The position numbers were made by a program, and so were the translations under genes. A stretch of DNA of 64,000 nt, taken from Calliphora vicina (lineage: Eukaryota; Arthropoda; Insecta; Diptera; Calliphoridae). Below, piece by piece: positions 23,263 through 35,039 of this stretch (positions are counted from its first letter, which is position 1; each line of letters begins with the position of its first letter). The notes under the pieces were generated by a model, which saw only the letters and a list, made by a program, of their open reading frames with translations, was not told the origin of the DNA and made no database searches. The stretch lies in contig NC_088781.1 of the NCBI RefSeq assembly GCF_958450345.1, positions 24,281,857 to 24,345,856 on the forward strand, given 5' to 3'.

Positions 23263-25137
23263 AATCTAAAGGAAATAACTCTAATGTACTATTTCCACAA
23301 TGTTTTTTTTGGAAATAAATCTGGCATTTCTAAACGGCTGATCCAAGGAATATTCGAGTTTAAGTTATTAAAATGGGCCTTAAAAATGCTCCTGGGCGGT
23401 ATGGGGTCTCAAAGTAGGGTACCTTCGACATGTAAGATTTTTAAACACGTGCATTTTTTTTGTTTCCCTTCCGATTTCAAAGATATTTATATATTTGGAA
23501 AGCGCTAGATAATAATTTTTGGAATATTTTTTTTCATTTTCTTTTTTTTTTGTATAAATTTTCTTAATGTTTTATTCAACAACAATTTTATACTAAAATA
23601 GGAAAAAGAGCAATAATAAGCAACATTTTGTTTTAAAGATTATAAATGATTTTCAGAGCTTTTCCTTCCCTAGAAATGCTAAGTGTAGGGTATATTTAAA
23701 CGTCGACTCTTCCATGGAATAGTGACTTTAGTCATGTTTAACATGTAGATTTTCCAGATTATTTTAATTTTAATTTATTTATACTCTGCCACCATTCATT
23801 TGTTAAAGACTTAAGAATCTTCAGTATGTTTCTATGACGATAAAACCGACAATGCGATGGCAAAAAAAAAAAATAATTCAAACCACCCACTTGATAAAAC
23901 AGAGGTTCTATTTAAATACAGGCCGTAGTGTGAGGGTGAGTATGAATATACAACTCAAACAAAAAACAAACAGAAAAAAAAATGCAATTTAAACTGCAAC
24001 ACAGTGGTGGATGGAAGTTAGTTCAGATCTCAATGTATGCGGTACAAGGCCACACGTGTGGTAGTAGTTTTTGTTGGTGCTGGTTGTTTTTTGCGGCAAT
24101 AATCATTCATTCGTTTGAAATTAAGCTTAAAACAAAAACACACAGCAACAGCAACAATAAAAATAACACAAAAAAAGTTGAGATTTCAAAGTTTAAGTCT
24201 CTAATGCAGAATGCGAATGTAATGAAACGCTTGGCTGTTGAATGTATGATTTTTTTTTTGATAGTTATTTGGTTGGTAAGAAGAAAAAAAAACAAAACAG
24301 CAAAAATAACAGAAACAAAAAAATTATATACAAAACATATAAATTTTTATTGTCATTGCCAACGCGCCTGTGTGCCAGCACAAAACACAGTTCAGCTCAC
24401 AGTAGAGCGAGCACAGAGCACAGGGCTCGCTCAACTTAACGCGGCACCGACTGAGTCAGTCATTTAGTCAGTCAGTCAACCATGTTATTCATAGCGAACA
24501 TCCTCCTCATCATCATCAGCAAACAAAATATTCAAATATTAAACTAAATAAAATGAGATTGTCTAACAGCCAGAATGACTGTATGTATCTTTGGCTGTCT
24601 GACTGACTGATTGTCTGGTAGCTTGGCTGGTTCCACAGCCAACCAAAAAAAAAAAACAAATAAAATAATAAATAAAACCTCTTTATATGATTGTCAAATG
24701 TCTCTGTGGTGGTAGGATTTCTACTTAAGAGTATTTCATGTTTGAGTCTCAGTGTGCCTGCTGCCTATTTTGTTTGAATTGCACCCTGGCATTTGCATTA
24801 AACTTGACAGCAATCACTCGTTTTAGATACAATTTTAAATACATGACTTACTACGAGTTGTTGTACAACTACAACTGCATTATTATTATTTCAGTTTTTT
24901 TATGTTTTTCTAAATATTGTTTTTTTCTTCTATATATATTTGTAAAACATTTTTATTCTTTGTTGTCTTTTGGTATTTATTTAGATGTAATTTATTTTTT
25001 TCTACTTTGTGTTTTAGTTTATGACTCCATTGTATGGCGAACTTTGTGTAGTTTTTTGTATCTATATGTTCTTTTGGAAAATTTTTGTTGGTTGTACCTT
25101 AAATGAAAATCAATTTAGTTGTCTTTAATGTTTGTTA
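23263..25137. other. AT-rich non-coding stretch with GTCA/CTGA repeats
   Basis: No gene is supported. Frames at 23982-24467 and 24738-25106 are compositionally biased and unrecognised. Short TCAGTC and CTGACTGA runs occur at 24450-24476 and 24596-24612. Confidence 0.5.
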
Positions 25138-27015
25138 AGATATAAGAGATAAAATTAATATTATCGATGATATTTCTACATAAACTCAAAGTTATCGATC
25201 ACTGTTCTATAGAAAATTCAAGTTATCGATAACTTTTCTATATAAAAGTCAACTTATCGATAACTTTTCTATATATAAGAAAAGTAAAGTTATCGATACA
25301 TTTTCTATGGAAAAGTCAAGTTATCGGAAAATTATCTATGGAAAAGTCAAGTTATCGGAAAATTATCTATGGAAAAGTCAAGTTATCGGAAAATTTTCTA
25401 TGGAAAAGTCAAGTTATCGATAACTTTTCTATGGAAAAGTCAAGTTATCGATAACTTTTCTATAGAAAAGTTATCGATATAAGAGATAAAATTAATATTA
25501 TCGATGATATTTCTACATAGACTCAAAGTTATCGATAACTTTTCTATAGAAAAGTAAAGTTATCGATAACTTTTCTATAGAAAAGTAAAGTTATCGATAA
25601 CTTTTCTATAGAAAAGTAAAGTTATCGATAACTTTTCTATAGAAAAGTAAAGTTATCGATAACTTTTCTATAGAAAAGTAAAGTTATCGATAACTTTTCT
25701 ATAGAAAAGTAAAGTTATCGATAACTTTTCTATAGAAAAGTAAAGTTATCGATAACTTTTCTATAGAAAAGTAAAGTTATCGATAACTTTTCTATAGAAA
25801 AGTAAAGTTATCGATAACTTTTCTATAGAAAAGTAAAGTTATCGATAACTTTTCTATAGAAAAGTAAAGTTATCGATAACTTTTCTATAGAAAAGTAAAG
25901 TTATCGATAACTTTTCTATAGAAAAGTAAAGTTATCGATAACTTTTCTATAGAAAAGTAAAGTTATCGATAACTTTTCTATAGAAAAGTAAAGTTATCGA
26001 TAACTTTTCTATAGAAAAGTAAAGTTATCGATAACTTTTCTATAGAAAAGTAAAGTTATCGATAACTTTTCTATAGAAAAGTAAAGTTATCGATAACTTT
26101 TCTATAGAAAAGTAAAGTTATCGATAACTTTTCTATAGAAAAGTAAAGTTATCGATAACTTTTCTATAGAAAAGTAAAGTTATCGATAACTTTTCTATAG
26201 AAAAGTAAAGTTATCGATAACTTTTCTATAGAAAAGTAAAGTTATCGATAACTTTTCTATAGAAAAGTAAAGTTATCGATAACTTTTCTATAGAAAAGTC
26301 AGGTTATCGATAAGTTTTCTATAGAAAAGTCAGGTTATCGATAACTTTTCTATAGAAAAGTCAGGTTATCGATAACTTTTCTATAGAAAAGTCAGGTTAT
26401 CGATAACTTTTCTACAGAAAAGTCAGGTTATCGATAACTTTTCTATAGAAAAGTCAGGTTATCGATAACTTTTCTATAGAAAAGTCAGGTTATCGATAAC
26501 TTTTCTATAGAAAAGTCAGGTTATCGATAACTTTTCTATAGAAAAGTCAGGTTATCGATAACTTTTCTATAGAAAAGTCAGGTTATCGATAACTTTTCTA
26601 TAGAAAAGTCAGGTTATCGATAACTTTTCTATAGAAAAGTCAGGTTATCGATAACTTTTCTATAGAAAAGTCAGGTTATCGATAACTTTTCTATAGAAAA
26701 GTCAGGTTATCGATAACTTTTCTATAGAAAAGTCAAGTTATCGATAACTTTTCTATAGAAAAGTCAGGTTATCGATAACTTTTCTATAGAAAAGTCAGGT
26801 TATCGATAACTTTTCTATAGAAAATTCAGGTTATCGATAACTTTTCTATAGAAAAGTCAGGTTATCGATAACTTTTCTATAGACAAGTCAGGTTATCGAT
26901 AACTTTTTTATAGAAAATTCAAGTTATCGATAACTTTGCCATAGAAAAGTCAAGTTATCGATAACTTTTCCATAGAAAAGTCAAGTTATCGATAACTTGT
27001 ATCTTACAAATCAAA
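25138..27015 (-). repeat. TATCGATA composite minisatellite, array 5
   Basis: About 58 units of 31 bp in the orientation opposite to arrays 2-4 (linker GTAAAG, then GTCAGG, reading on the plus strand). Blocks: diverged units at 25190-25460, GTAAAG units at 25540-26290, and GTCAGG units at 26300-26910, where GG replaces one base of the CGAT palindrome arm. A 60-bp stretch of left-flank sequence (25138-25197) recurs inside the array at 25478-25537. Confidence 0.95.
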
Positions 27016-28646
27016 GTTATCGCACAATTTTCCAGTTTTAAGTGCTTTAAAGGTTTATGTAAACCTTTAATTTTTGTTTCAGTTCTCAAACCATTCCTTG
27101 AGTTTTTGTATTACAAAAATGTCATTTATATATTTATTTATTTCTATGGATGTGTGAGTATTTATATGTTTGTATGAAATAATGAGAACGTGATTGAACT
27201 ATTAAAGTTTTTTGTTGCTGCTGTTGTTGAAGTCGTAATATTTGTTTATTTTTTTTTTGTTTTTCGAACACATATAGATTTGATAAAATATTAGAAAATT
27301 TCGATAAAATATGTTGGTTTTATGTGTTTGGATTTGAAAGGAACTGTCATGTTACAAGACAAAATGTAGTCGTTCTAAAAAATATTCAAAGACAAGACAC
27401 GACACAAGGCCATTAAACATAAACTGAAGGTAAAATAAATTTAGTTTTTCTTTTTTGTGGCTATTCAAAATAGGTTTGAGTTTTTGTGAAGCAAAGAAAC
27501 AGGATGCGGGTTTCTTTGAAAAAAAGGAGTGATTTTCTATTTAAGACTAGAAAATAAAAACAGTGATTTCTTGTAAAACTTTCGATTTTTTATGTTTGAT
27601 TTGATGTAAATCTAATAAATATTTGTTTTTCTGTTTTGTTTCAGGTGAGTTTTGTGTCCATAATGATTTGTTTATATACAAAGTTTGGTAAGTTTTTAAA
27701 AACTTAAGCATCGATTTAATATTCAAATCTAAATGAAACCCAGTTCTTATTATTATTTTTTTTAATTTATGATGCGTTTTCATATTGTCCCCCTTATTTC
27801 TCCTCACACTGTTTGCCAACATGCAGATTTAGTTGATTGCATGAGACTAGTTTTCACTTTTGTTTATTGTGCCTGGTGACTGTCAGTGGTTCTGTCGGTG
27901 TAACTCATTGCCAGGCATCAAGGCAATGCCTGACTGACTGCCTGATGGCCTGTCTCCAACATCAAAATGACAGTTTAGATTTTTTTCTCTCCATTTTCAG
28001 TGTGTGTTAGTGTAAGTGAAAGTGTATGTTTGCATGTTTCTGTGTGGGGGTGTGTGTGTGTTTCTATGTTGTCATTTCATTTGTTTTGATATGACCATTG
28101 TCTGCAAATTTAGTGCAATTTTGTTGCTGCTGTTTCTGCTGCTGATGATGATGTTGTACTTGTGCTAAATTTTGTAACAACACAAAAGCCTAAAAACCCA
28201 TTCATTATCTAAATCATCAACCTCATTTCTATTTTATTTTTTTTTTTTGTATTTGGAATCCCAGCTCTAACCACTAGAGTGCTTTAAAAACCTGATGCTG
28301 TATGCTATGATGTTTGTCCTGATGCTGCTGCTGTTGGCTGTGGAGTAGTTGGAAAACTTAATTTCAGTGTTATCAAACAAAAACTATAGAAATGCTCGCA
28401 CAAACATACGGACGCACATAAATTTATAAACACACCCTCATGATAACACACACAAACACACAGTGATGTATGAAAAGCAACACAAACTAGGATGTCCATT
28501 GAATATGATCTGGGTTATGTTTATCATCAAAGTTTATAAACTCTCATACATTCAATGATACCACTACCTATACATAGATACAGATATATGTTGCAACAAC
28601 AACTACAACTCTACTATTTTTAACACACATACATATTTACATATTA
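27016..28646. other. AT-rich non-coding stretch
   Basis: No gene is supported. A GTGTGT microsatellite (about 28046-28061) and TGCTGC/GATGAT runs (28120-28155) are present. Confidence 0.5.
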
Positions 28647-28832
28647 GGGTGGTACCAAAAATATTAAAAAAAAAAACATAAAAACCTCAAAAAAAGGACC
28701 TTTTTATCCTTTGACTCAGCTTACCAAATACTGACGCCAGGACAAAAAATTTTAAGGAATTGCCTCCTTAAACAAACTAAACTTTCAGTTTAGTTGGGAA
28801 CATCCATTTGCTCCATACAAACTGGGCCACAC
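28647..28832. mobile_element. Short TA-flanked MITE (GGGTGG ends)
   Basis: GGGTGGTACCA at the left is matched in inverted form by TGGGCCACAC at the right, imperfectly. TA lies outside both (28645-28646 and 28833-28834). The size is 186 bp and it is non-coding. The TIR is short, so the call is tentative. Confidence 0.5.
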
Positions 28833-29164
28833 TAATAGATATGTATATAATGTCGACGGGCTCATTGTGCAAGTGCATTTATTTGTAAATGAGTATATCT
28901 ATGTTGTGATGTATACATATTTAAGTGTGTTTCTTATACCTTAATGTTTTTAGTAAATTATGACTGTTATCCTAGACTACTAAAGCACCGGGGTAGGTAG
29001 ACAACTTCTAAATTACTAAACATAGTAGCAGTAGCCAAATTCAGAAATCAACATATTTTTATGTGGAAATGTTGAGCTTTAGAGCAAAATTTATTTACAC
29101 ATGAATGATTGACAAAAGCCTACAACCACTTGTTTAAGATGTCAAATAACAAAACAAAGATAAA

Positions 29165-29945
29165 AGTAAACTTTACTTTTCTATTGAAAATTTATCAAAA
29201 ACTTTTCTATAGAAAAGTTATCGATAACTTGACTTTTCTATAGAAAAGTTATCGATAACTTTTCTATAGAAAAGTCAAGTTATCGATAACTTTTCTGACT
29301 TTTCTATAGAAAAGTTATCGATAACTTTTCTGACTTTTCTATAGAAAAGTTATCGATAACTTGACTTTTCTATAGAAAAGTTATCGATAACTTGACTTTT
29401 CTATAGAAAAGTTATCGATAACTTGACTTTTGTATAGAAAAGTTATCGATAACTTGACTTTTCTATAGAAAAGTTATCGATAACTTGACTTTTCTATAGA
29501 AAAGTTATCGATAACTTGACTTTTCTATAGAAAAGTTATCGATAACTTGACTTTTCTATAGAAAAGTTATCGATAACTTGACTTTTCTATAGAAAAGTTA
29601 TCGATAACTTGACTTTTCTATAGAAAAGTTATCGATAACTTGACTTTTCTATAGAAAAGTAATCGATAACTTGAGTTTTCTATAGAAAATTTCTCAATAA
29701 CTTTAGTTTTCTATAGAAAATTTCTCAATAGCTTTAGTTTTCTATAGAAAAGTTATCGATAACTTTACTTTTCTTTAGAAAAATTATCGATAACTTTACT
29801 TTTTCTATAGAAAAGTTATGGATAACTTGACATTTCTATAGAAAAGTTATCGATAAATTTTTTTCCATAGAAAAGTTTTCGATAACTTCACTAATCTAAA
29901 GAAAAGTTATCGATAACTTAGTTTTTCTATAAACTATTGACTTTT
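29165..29945. repeat. TATCGATA composite minisatellite, array 6
   Basis: About 25 units. Near 29200-29340 unit orientation flips over a short stretch, including two units with an extra TTTTCTGAC. The centre (29340-29660) is a uniform TTGAC block and the right edge is diverged. A mariner relic begins about 90 bp beyond its end. Confidence 0.93.
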
Positions 29946-30033
29946 CTTTATTTAAGACCAATAGGGTTAACTGTCAAACGAATTGTCATACTGCGCTCTC
30001 GTTTTCACATTTATGATCAGTATACTCTTCATT

Positions 30034-30592
30034 ATGAATAGATTGACGCTTGACCAACGCTACCAAATTATCGAAATTTACTTCGAAAAACACTCATCGA
30101 TTCGCGCAACTTATAGACGACACAATTTTGTTCAGCGATGGCTTAACGGGCTTGTTAAGAAACAAAATTGCCGCCTATGGAGTGATACCTATCCAAAACA
30201 GACCCTACAGACTCCATTACATTCAGAAAAATTCACCGTTTGGTGCGATTTACACGCTGGTGGCAACATGATCAATGATTTTTTGGTGGAAAATGGATGA
30301 CACAGATTCGGGATAGATGTGGTTTCAACAAGATTACGCTGCGTGCCATACAGCAATTGCAACCATCGATTTATTGAATACAAAATTTGGCTATAACTTG
30401 ATTTCGAGATATGGACCAGTCAATTCTCATCCAAGGTCGTGCGATTTGACACGTATGGATTATTTCCTGTGGGGCCATGTGAAATCGCTGGTTTATGCTG
30501 ATAAACCAGCAACAATTGACCCTTTGGAGGGCAAAATGGTTCGTGTTATTCGTGACACACGGCCGGACGAATATGTATATAACTTACAATAG
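30034..30592 (+). pseudogene. DD41D mariner-like transposase relic
   Basis: The copy opens with LTLDQRYQIIEIYFEKHSSI, the N-terminal helix-turn-helix region typical of this mariner group, and continues RATYRRHNF. It then jumps by a large internal deletion to a stretch just past the first catalytic Asp (KKQNCRLW, HSEKFTVWCDLHAGG). After a frame change it ends with MWFQQDYAACHTA and SCDLTRMDYFLWG. The second catalytic Asp is at 30332 and the third (in LTRMD) at 30458, with 41 residues between them, so the type is DD41D (rosa/VISITOR group). The first Asp and linker are missing, and two frames are needed to read it. It cannot encode a working enzyme. No TIRs were identified. Confidence 0.88.
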
Positions 30593-31712
30593 CTGGCAGC
30601 GTAAGTAATAGTATCTTATTCTCCAGCTTGTAGTCTTGTCTGCCATAATGTTAGTTGTCATCATTAATTTTTTTTCTTCCTTCATCTGACAATGTGTTTG
30701 TGTAAGCCTTGTTAACATGTAAATGCCCTGCCAGCATTTGAAAGAGAGTCTTTGTCTACTGCGTCAAATATAGAAGTTAAAAAGAAGCTTTAATTCAATT
30801 TTGTAACAATAAAATACATTAGTATCGCACATTGAAATTCCATTTATTACTTCTTCATTACTATCAAAAGTTGCTATACTCTATTACGTTGACACTTTTT
30901 TGACACATCCAGAGGAGTCGTATTGGTTATTTCTAGAAGTCACTAAAAAGTATATCCTTAGGTGCATGACTGTAGTTGCATACTTTCATCCGCGACGAAT
31001 TTAAACATTATGACGTTACTAGGCAGAAACTTCTGCATTATAAAATGCTGGCAGGGTACATACTACGTAGAAGAGAGTGAGTGTGTGTGTGTTTGAGTGA
31101 AAATACATAAGTTTAAGTGCGTCTGTTTGTTTGTATGTGTGTGTTAACATGTTTTTAATGCATGTTTGGTTGATGCTGATATCAGGGTTGCAATTTGGCA
31201 TACATTTTGTGGCCTAGTTTTGCCATTGTTTTTATAGTTATAAATATATGAAATATGGCTACAAAGTTTCTTTCTTTCTGCTTCTTTAATATCTACAACT
31301 TTGTTGCATCTCTATAGTAGCGCTATTTCTGTTCTTTCAGTAGGATTTTCTGCCTGTGTGTCTATCTGTTGGAGTGGCTGTCTGTCTGACGGTCGGTCTC
31401 TTTCTTTGCCTAAATTATGCTGTTGACAATTTGGTGTGTTGCTGCTGCTGCAGCTTCTGTTGTAGGTTTTTGTATAGAAACTATATTGCTGGGTGTTTGT
31501 TCTCGGTTCTTCTTTTGCTATCATAATAAGGATAATAATTTGGGTCAGTTGAAATTTTGATGAAGAATATGAGAAATTAAAAAAAAAACAAACAAATGTA
31601 TAAATATTTGTTTATTTTAAGGGAAATTTCGCAGATTTAATAAGTTTTACTCGAAAAGACAGGCAAATTAAGGTAGAAAATTAGATTTTATTTTAATTTT
31701 ATTAAAAATTTA
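30593..31712. other. Non-coding stretch
   Basis: No gene is supported. TG/CA-type microsatellites (31078-31142) and CTGCTG runs (31440-31455) are present. Confidence 0.5.
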
Positions 31713-32518
31713 CTACGGGGGCGGATCAATAAGTCCGTGACTTTTTGAATGAAACACAGGTTTTTTGATACAAAATTATTTTATTTTTCAATATAGTCTC
31801 CTTTCGGCTCTATACACTTTGTCCAACGTTTCTCCAATTTTGTTATTGTTTATGAGATGATTTCATTATTGGAGCCAAATCTCTTTCCGCCGTGATGCTA
31901 TGACCTCCACAATCTCTCGTACTTTCATTCTCCGATCGGCCAACACAGCACAGAGAAAACAGATTCGTGATAGCAACCGAATTTGTTGCCAATCGAATGA
32001 TTCTATCTTCTTGATCGAATTTTACAGTTGACAATGGCTACAAAATTTTGGAAGGAGTAACAGAAGTTTGATTGCTTCAACCGAAATTCTTCTTTATCAA
32101 CTGAATTTCTGTTGTTAGAATCGTAAAATTCTATGTGTGCAACCGAATCATTCGATTGGCAATCAAATTCGGTTGCTATCACGAATCTGTTTTCTCTGTG
32201 AGTGAATTTGTTCAATTGTTTCGGGTGTTGAGACCTCAGCTGGCCTTCCAGAACGTTCGGTATCTTCCGTGCTTGTACGGTCACAACGAAATTCAGTAAA
32301 CTACGTTTTTACCATTGAAATTGAGTAGACGAAATTCACTTTTTTCCATTTTCTCCTCAAGTCACGAGGTAGTCTGCTATCAATGGCTGTCAAACACAAA
32401 CTAAATGACGGAGCATGTTCAAATTTTTGGCAGATGCCTGTTGACAGAAGCAGTGTTGCCCTTTCAATTAAGACAAGGGAAATTCAAAAAGTCACAGATT
32501 TATTGACCCGCCCTCATG
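31713..32518 (-). mobile_element. Deleted mariner element with TA flanks
   Basis: Inverted ends share GGCGGATCAATAAGTCCGTG on the left and a close inverted copy on the right (TATTGACCCGCCC), with TA at 31711 and 32519. On the minus strand the remains of a mariner transposase are readable: a start-like MEKSEFR near 32351, then SGRPAEVSTPETIEQ near 32240, LADRRMKVREIVEVIA near 31910 and a C-terminus like KRWTKCIEPKGDYIEK stop near 31785. The central catalytic region is gone. A second foldback element is inserted in the middle (31949-32200). Confidence 0.8.
31949..32200. mobile_element. Foldback MITE nested in the mariner relic
   Basis: CACAGAGAAAACAGATTCGT and following bases, including GATAGCAACCGAATTTG, are repeated in inverted order at the right end, giving arms of about 60 bp around a core of about 130 bp. 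It splits the mariner frame between the TIEQIH and LADRR segments. I could not define a target duplication, so the superfamily is unassigned. Confidence 0.75.
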
Positions 32519-33424
32519 TATTATTAATTTAACATTTACCCAGTTTATCATGATTTCTTCTTGGTTAAATCTTTATTTTATTAACAGCTTAACCATCACC
32601 ATGTTGAAATCTTTTTTTTAAATTACAAAATTAGCCAACTTAAGAATTTCGGTTAGAAAACACCTTAATAGTTAAAGGTAGAGGTGCTTGATTATTTTTG
32701 GCATGTCTGTTTTTTTTTTTTTGGTCTTTTGCAAAACCTTATTTTTATTTTAAATTTACAAAATGTTCGTCGTTCGTTTGCAATGTTGTCATCAACATCA
32801 TCGCCAACATGTGCCAGCCAGTCAGCCAGCACGCCACTAACAGCAACACCACCACCACCAGCAGCAGCAGCTCTAGCGTCAGCCTGTCATTTTGTTAGTA
32901 GCGAGGAATAAAAAAAAAAAAACAAAAACTGTCAAGTTGCCAAATAGTTAAAACCAAAATTTGATTTCATATTAACGCCTTTAAATATTTGTTAAACATT
33001 TTATTTTTTCTACAATAAAAAACAAAAATTGTTTCTATTAAATAAGTTTAACGCTTGAAGTAAAACAGTAGTTGCTTAGTCTACACATAAATCATTTAAA
33101 TAAAATAGAAAAAAAAAAACAAACAAACTAACTGACCAAATCTAGTAGTCAAAGCAGTTGTCAAACCACCGCCTAAATGTTGTTAACGCTGGTTGGTGAC
33201 TATTGTCTAACAAGCCAGAGGCTTAAAAGTATTAAATCTTTAACATCACATTGCCACTTGGCATACTGCACGAGCAACACTTAAATTACCACTTGAGATA
33301 TTTTCTGGTCGTTTATGCGATCCCCCCTACATTATGTGATTTATTTTTATGGGGTAAGAAAAAAACCCACAACTATTCGATCTCACTTTCCGTAGCCAAC
33401 AAACAGCCACCAAAAAAAATAAAA
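32519..33424. other. AT-rich non-coding stretch
   Basis: No gene is supported. CAC/CAG microsatellite at 32845-32870. Confidence 0.5.
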
Positions 33425-33850
33425 AAGGGATCCATTTTAAAAAAAAGTTTTAGATTTTGCAAAAAAAAAAAAATCAAAAATTTTATATCTTGATTTACAA
33501 AGCATTTATTTTGATAAATTCCCACTCAGCGACTAAAAAACTCTTAAAGAAAAAGACCTATTATTTCTTATGAGCAAAAAAATGAAAAAAAAATAGAAAA
33601 CGGGTCCGTTTTGAAAAAAAAGACAACAAAGTTTTTGATTTTGCAAAAAATTAAAAAAAGTTTTATGTTTTGAGTTACAAAATATTTATTTTGATAGATA
33701 TCCATCTCGCATTCCTCTAAGCGACGAAAAAGCTCTTCAAGAAAAACACCTAAGCTTTCTTTTAAGAAAAAAGGGCCCATTTTGAAAAAAAAATCCAAAA
33801 AAGTTTTTGATTTTGGAAAAAAAAAATTCAAAATTTTTGAATTTTTTTTT
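33425..33850. repeat. Diverged tandem repeat, period about 172 bp
   Basis: Three copies are marked by GGGATCCATTTTAAAAAAAA (33427), CGGGTCCGTTTTGAAAAAAA (33600) and AGGGCCCATTTTGAAAAAAA (33772). Each is followed by GTTTTTGATTTTGCAAA-like sequence and, in the first two, by ACAAA.CATTTATTTTGATA and CGACTAAAAAACTCTT-like blocks. The copies are old and imperfect. Confidence 0.7.
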
Positions 33851-33989
33851 CGAAATATTGAAGAAATTGCTTTCTAAACTATTTCGGACACATTTTGCTA
33901 AGAATAGTAGGTAATAAGTTACATGGATGAGAAAAAACATCTGTTTCCCCCTCTGATTTAGACAGTTTTTGAACAATCTTGTTGTCAGA

Positions 33990-34470
33990 AGACATCGATT
34001 TCACTTCACCATTTATAAGTTTGTCATTCCGTTTGTAATTTCTATATTTTTCATTTGCGAACCCACAAAGTATGTAGGTTATTTGGGGGCTACGGAAAGT
34101 ACATACATGATTCGTACATTAATATATCCGGTTCGGTTGATATTTAATACATATCCAGCCCAATTATGAATAAAAATTCCCCGGGAGTTTTTTCCCTTTT
34201 CTCATTTTTCCTATTCAAATTCAATGGGAAAAAAACTCCCGGGGAACAAACTCCCGCGAAATTTTTTATTCATAATTGGGCAGATCGAGAAAATCGTCCC
34301 ACAAATGATTGATATATAAGGAATAAACCAGGACAACCTCGATTTTTTACTATCTAATGATAGTTATTTGAAAGACCATTGCAACGACGTATATAACGCC
34401 ATAGTAAATCGGACCTACAATGGTTCGAAATCGGGAAAAATATTTTTTAAATCGAATTTTTTTGGACCCA
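33990..34470 (+). mobile_element. Partial mini-me/HINE-like element, subfamily A
   Basis: It carries the blocks GTCATTCCGTTTGTAATTTC, TTTTTCATTTGCGA and the CTATCTAATGATAGTTATTT region, through GACCTACAATGG. The 5' subterminal repeat, GTCY core and 3' hairpin are lost. A 122-bp MITE interrupts it at 34159-34280. Confidence 0.7.
34159..34280. mobile_element. Small MITE with CAG target duplication
   Basis: CCCAATTATGAATAAAAATT at the left is mirrored at the right (TTTTTATTCATAATTGGG). Inner arms GGGAGTTTTTTCCC and GGGAAAAAAACTCCC also pair. CAG lies on both sides (34156-34158 and 34281-34283). It interrupts the surrounding HINE-like element, which confirms it as an insertion. A 3-bp duplication does not fit Tc1/mariner, and the superfamily is unassigned. 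Confidence 0.75.
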
Positions 34471-35035
34471 AAATTTTTTTTAAAAAAAAAAAAATAAAAA
34501 TAATTTTTTTTTATTTGTTATAAATTCTTTGTCATAAATTCATTTTAACAAAAAAAATTTTTAAAAATTTAAACCAAAATTTAAAAAAAAAAAAATTTTT
34601 AAAAAATTAAAAATCAATTTGGAAAAAAAATTTTAAAAACTATTTACTTTAAACAATTACTTGTTTTCACTAATAAATTTATAAAAAAAAATTAAGTAAC
34701 ATTTTTTAACCCGAATATTTCATAAACAACATTTTTTTGTCAAAAACTCTTTTTACCAGAAAAAAATTAAAAAATTAAAACCAAAAATTTAAAAAAAAAA
34801 TTACTTTAAACAATTACAAACTTGTTTTCACTAATAAATTTAAAAAAAAAATTTATTTTCTTTTTGATTTTGAAAAAAAGTTTTAGCTATAAAATTGTTT
34901 TCACTAATAAATTAAAAAAATTAATTTTTTTTTTAATTTTGAAAAAAAAATATTTAACATTTTTATTTTAAAGTATAAGTTGGTGAAGTTTATTTAAACT
35001 TAGATTTTCATTAAAAAATTTGGTTACCAACAAAT
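34471..35035. other. Poly-A/T-rich low-complexity stretch
   Basis: Long alternating A and T runs, similar to the AT-rich middle of subfamily A elements. No gene. Confidence 0.6.
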
Positions 35036-35039
35036 TTTG

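Noticed and set aside
23982..24467. 161-codon open frame
   Set aside because: Starts in ordinary AT-rich DNA, passes through AAC/AAA-rich simple sequence and microsatellite-like GAGC/CAGT runs, and has no recognisable domain.
24738..25106. 122-codon Phe/Leu/Tyr-rich frame resembling membrane segments
   Set aside because: Hydrophobic character follows from T-richness; no start context, homology or splice evidence.
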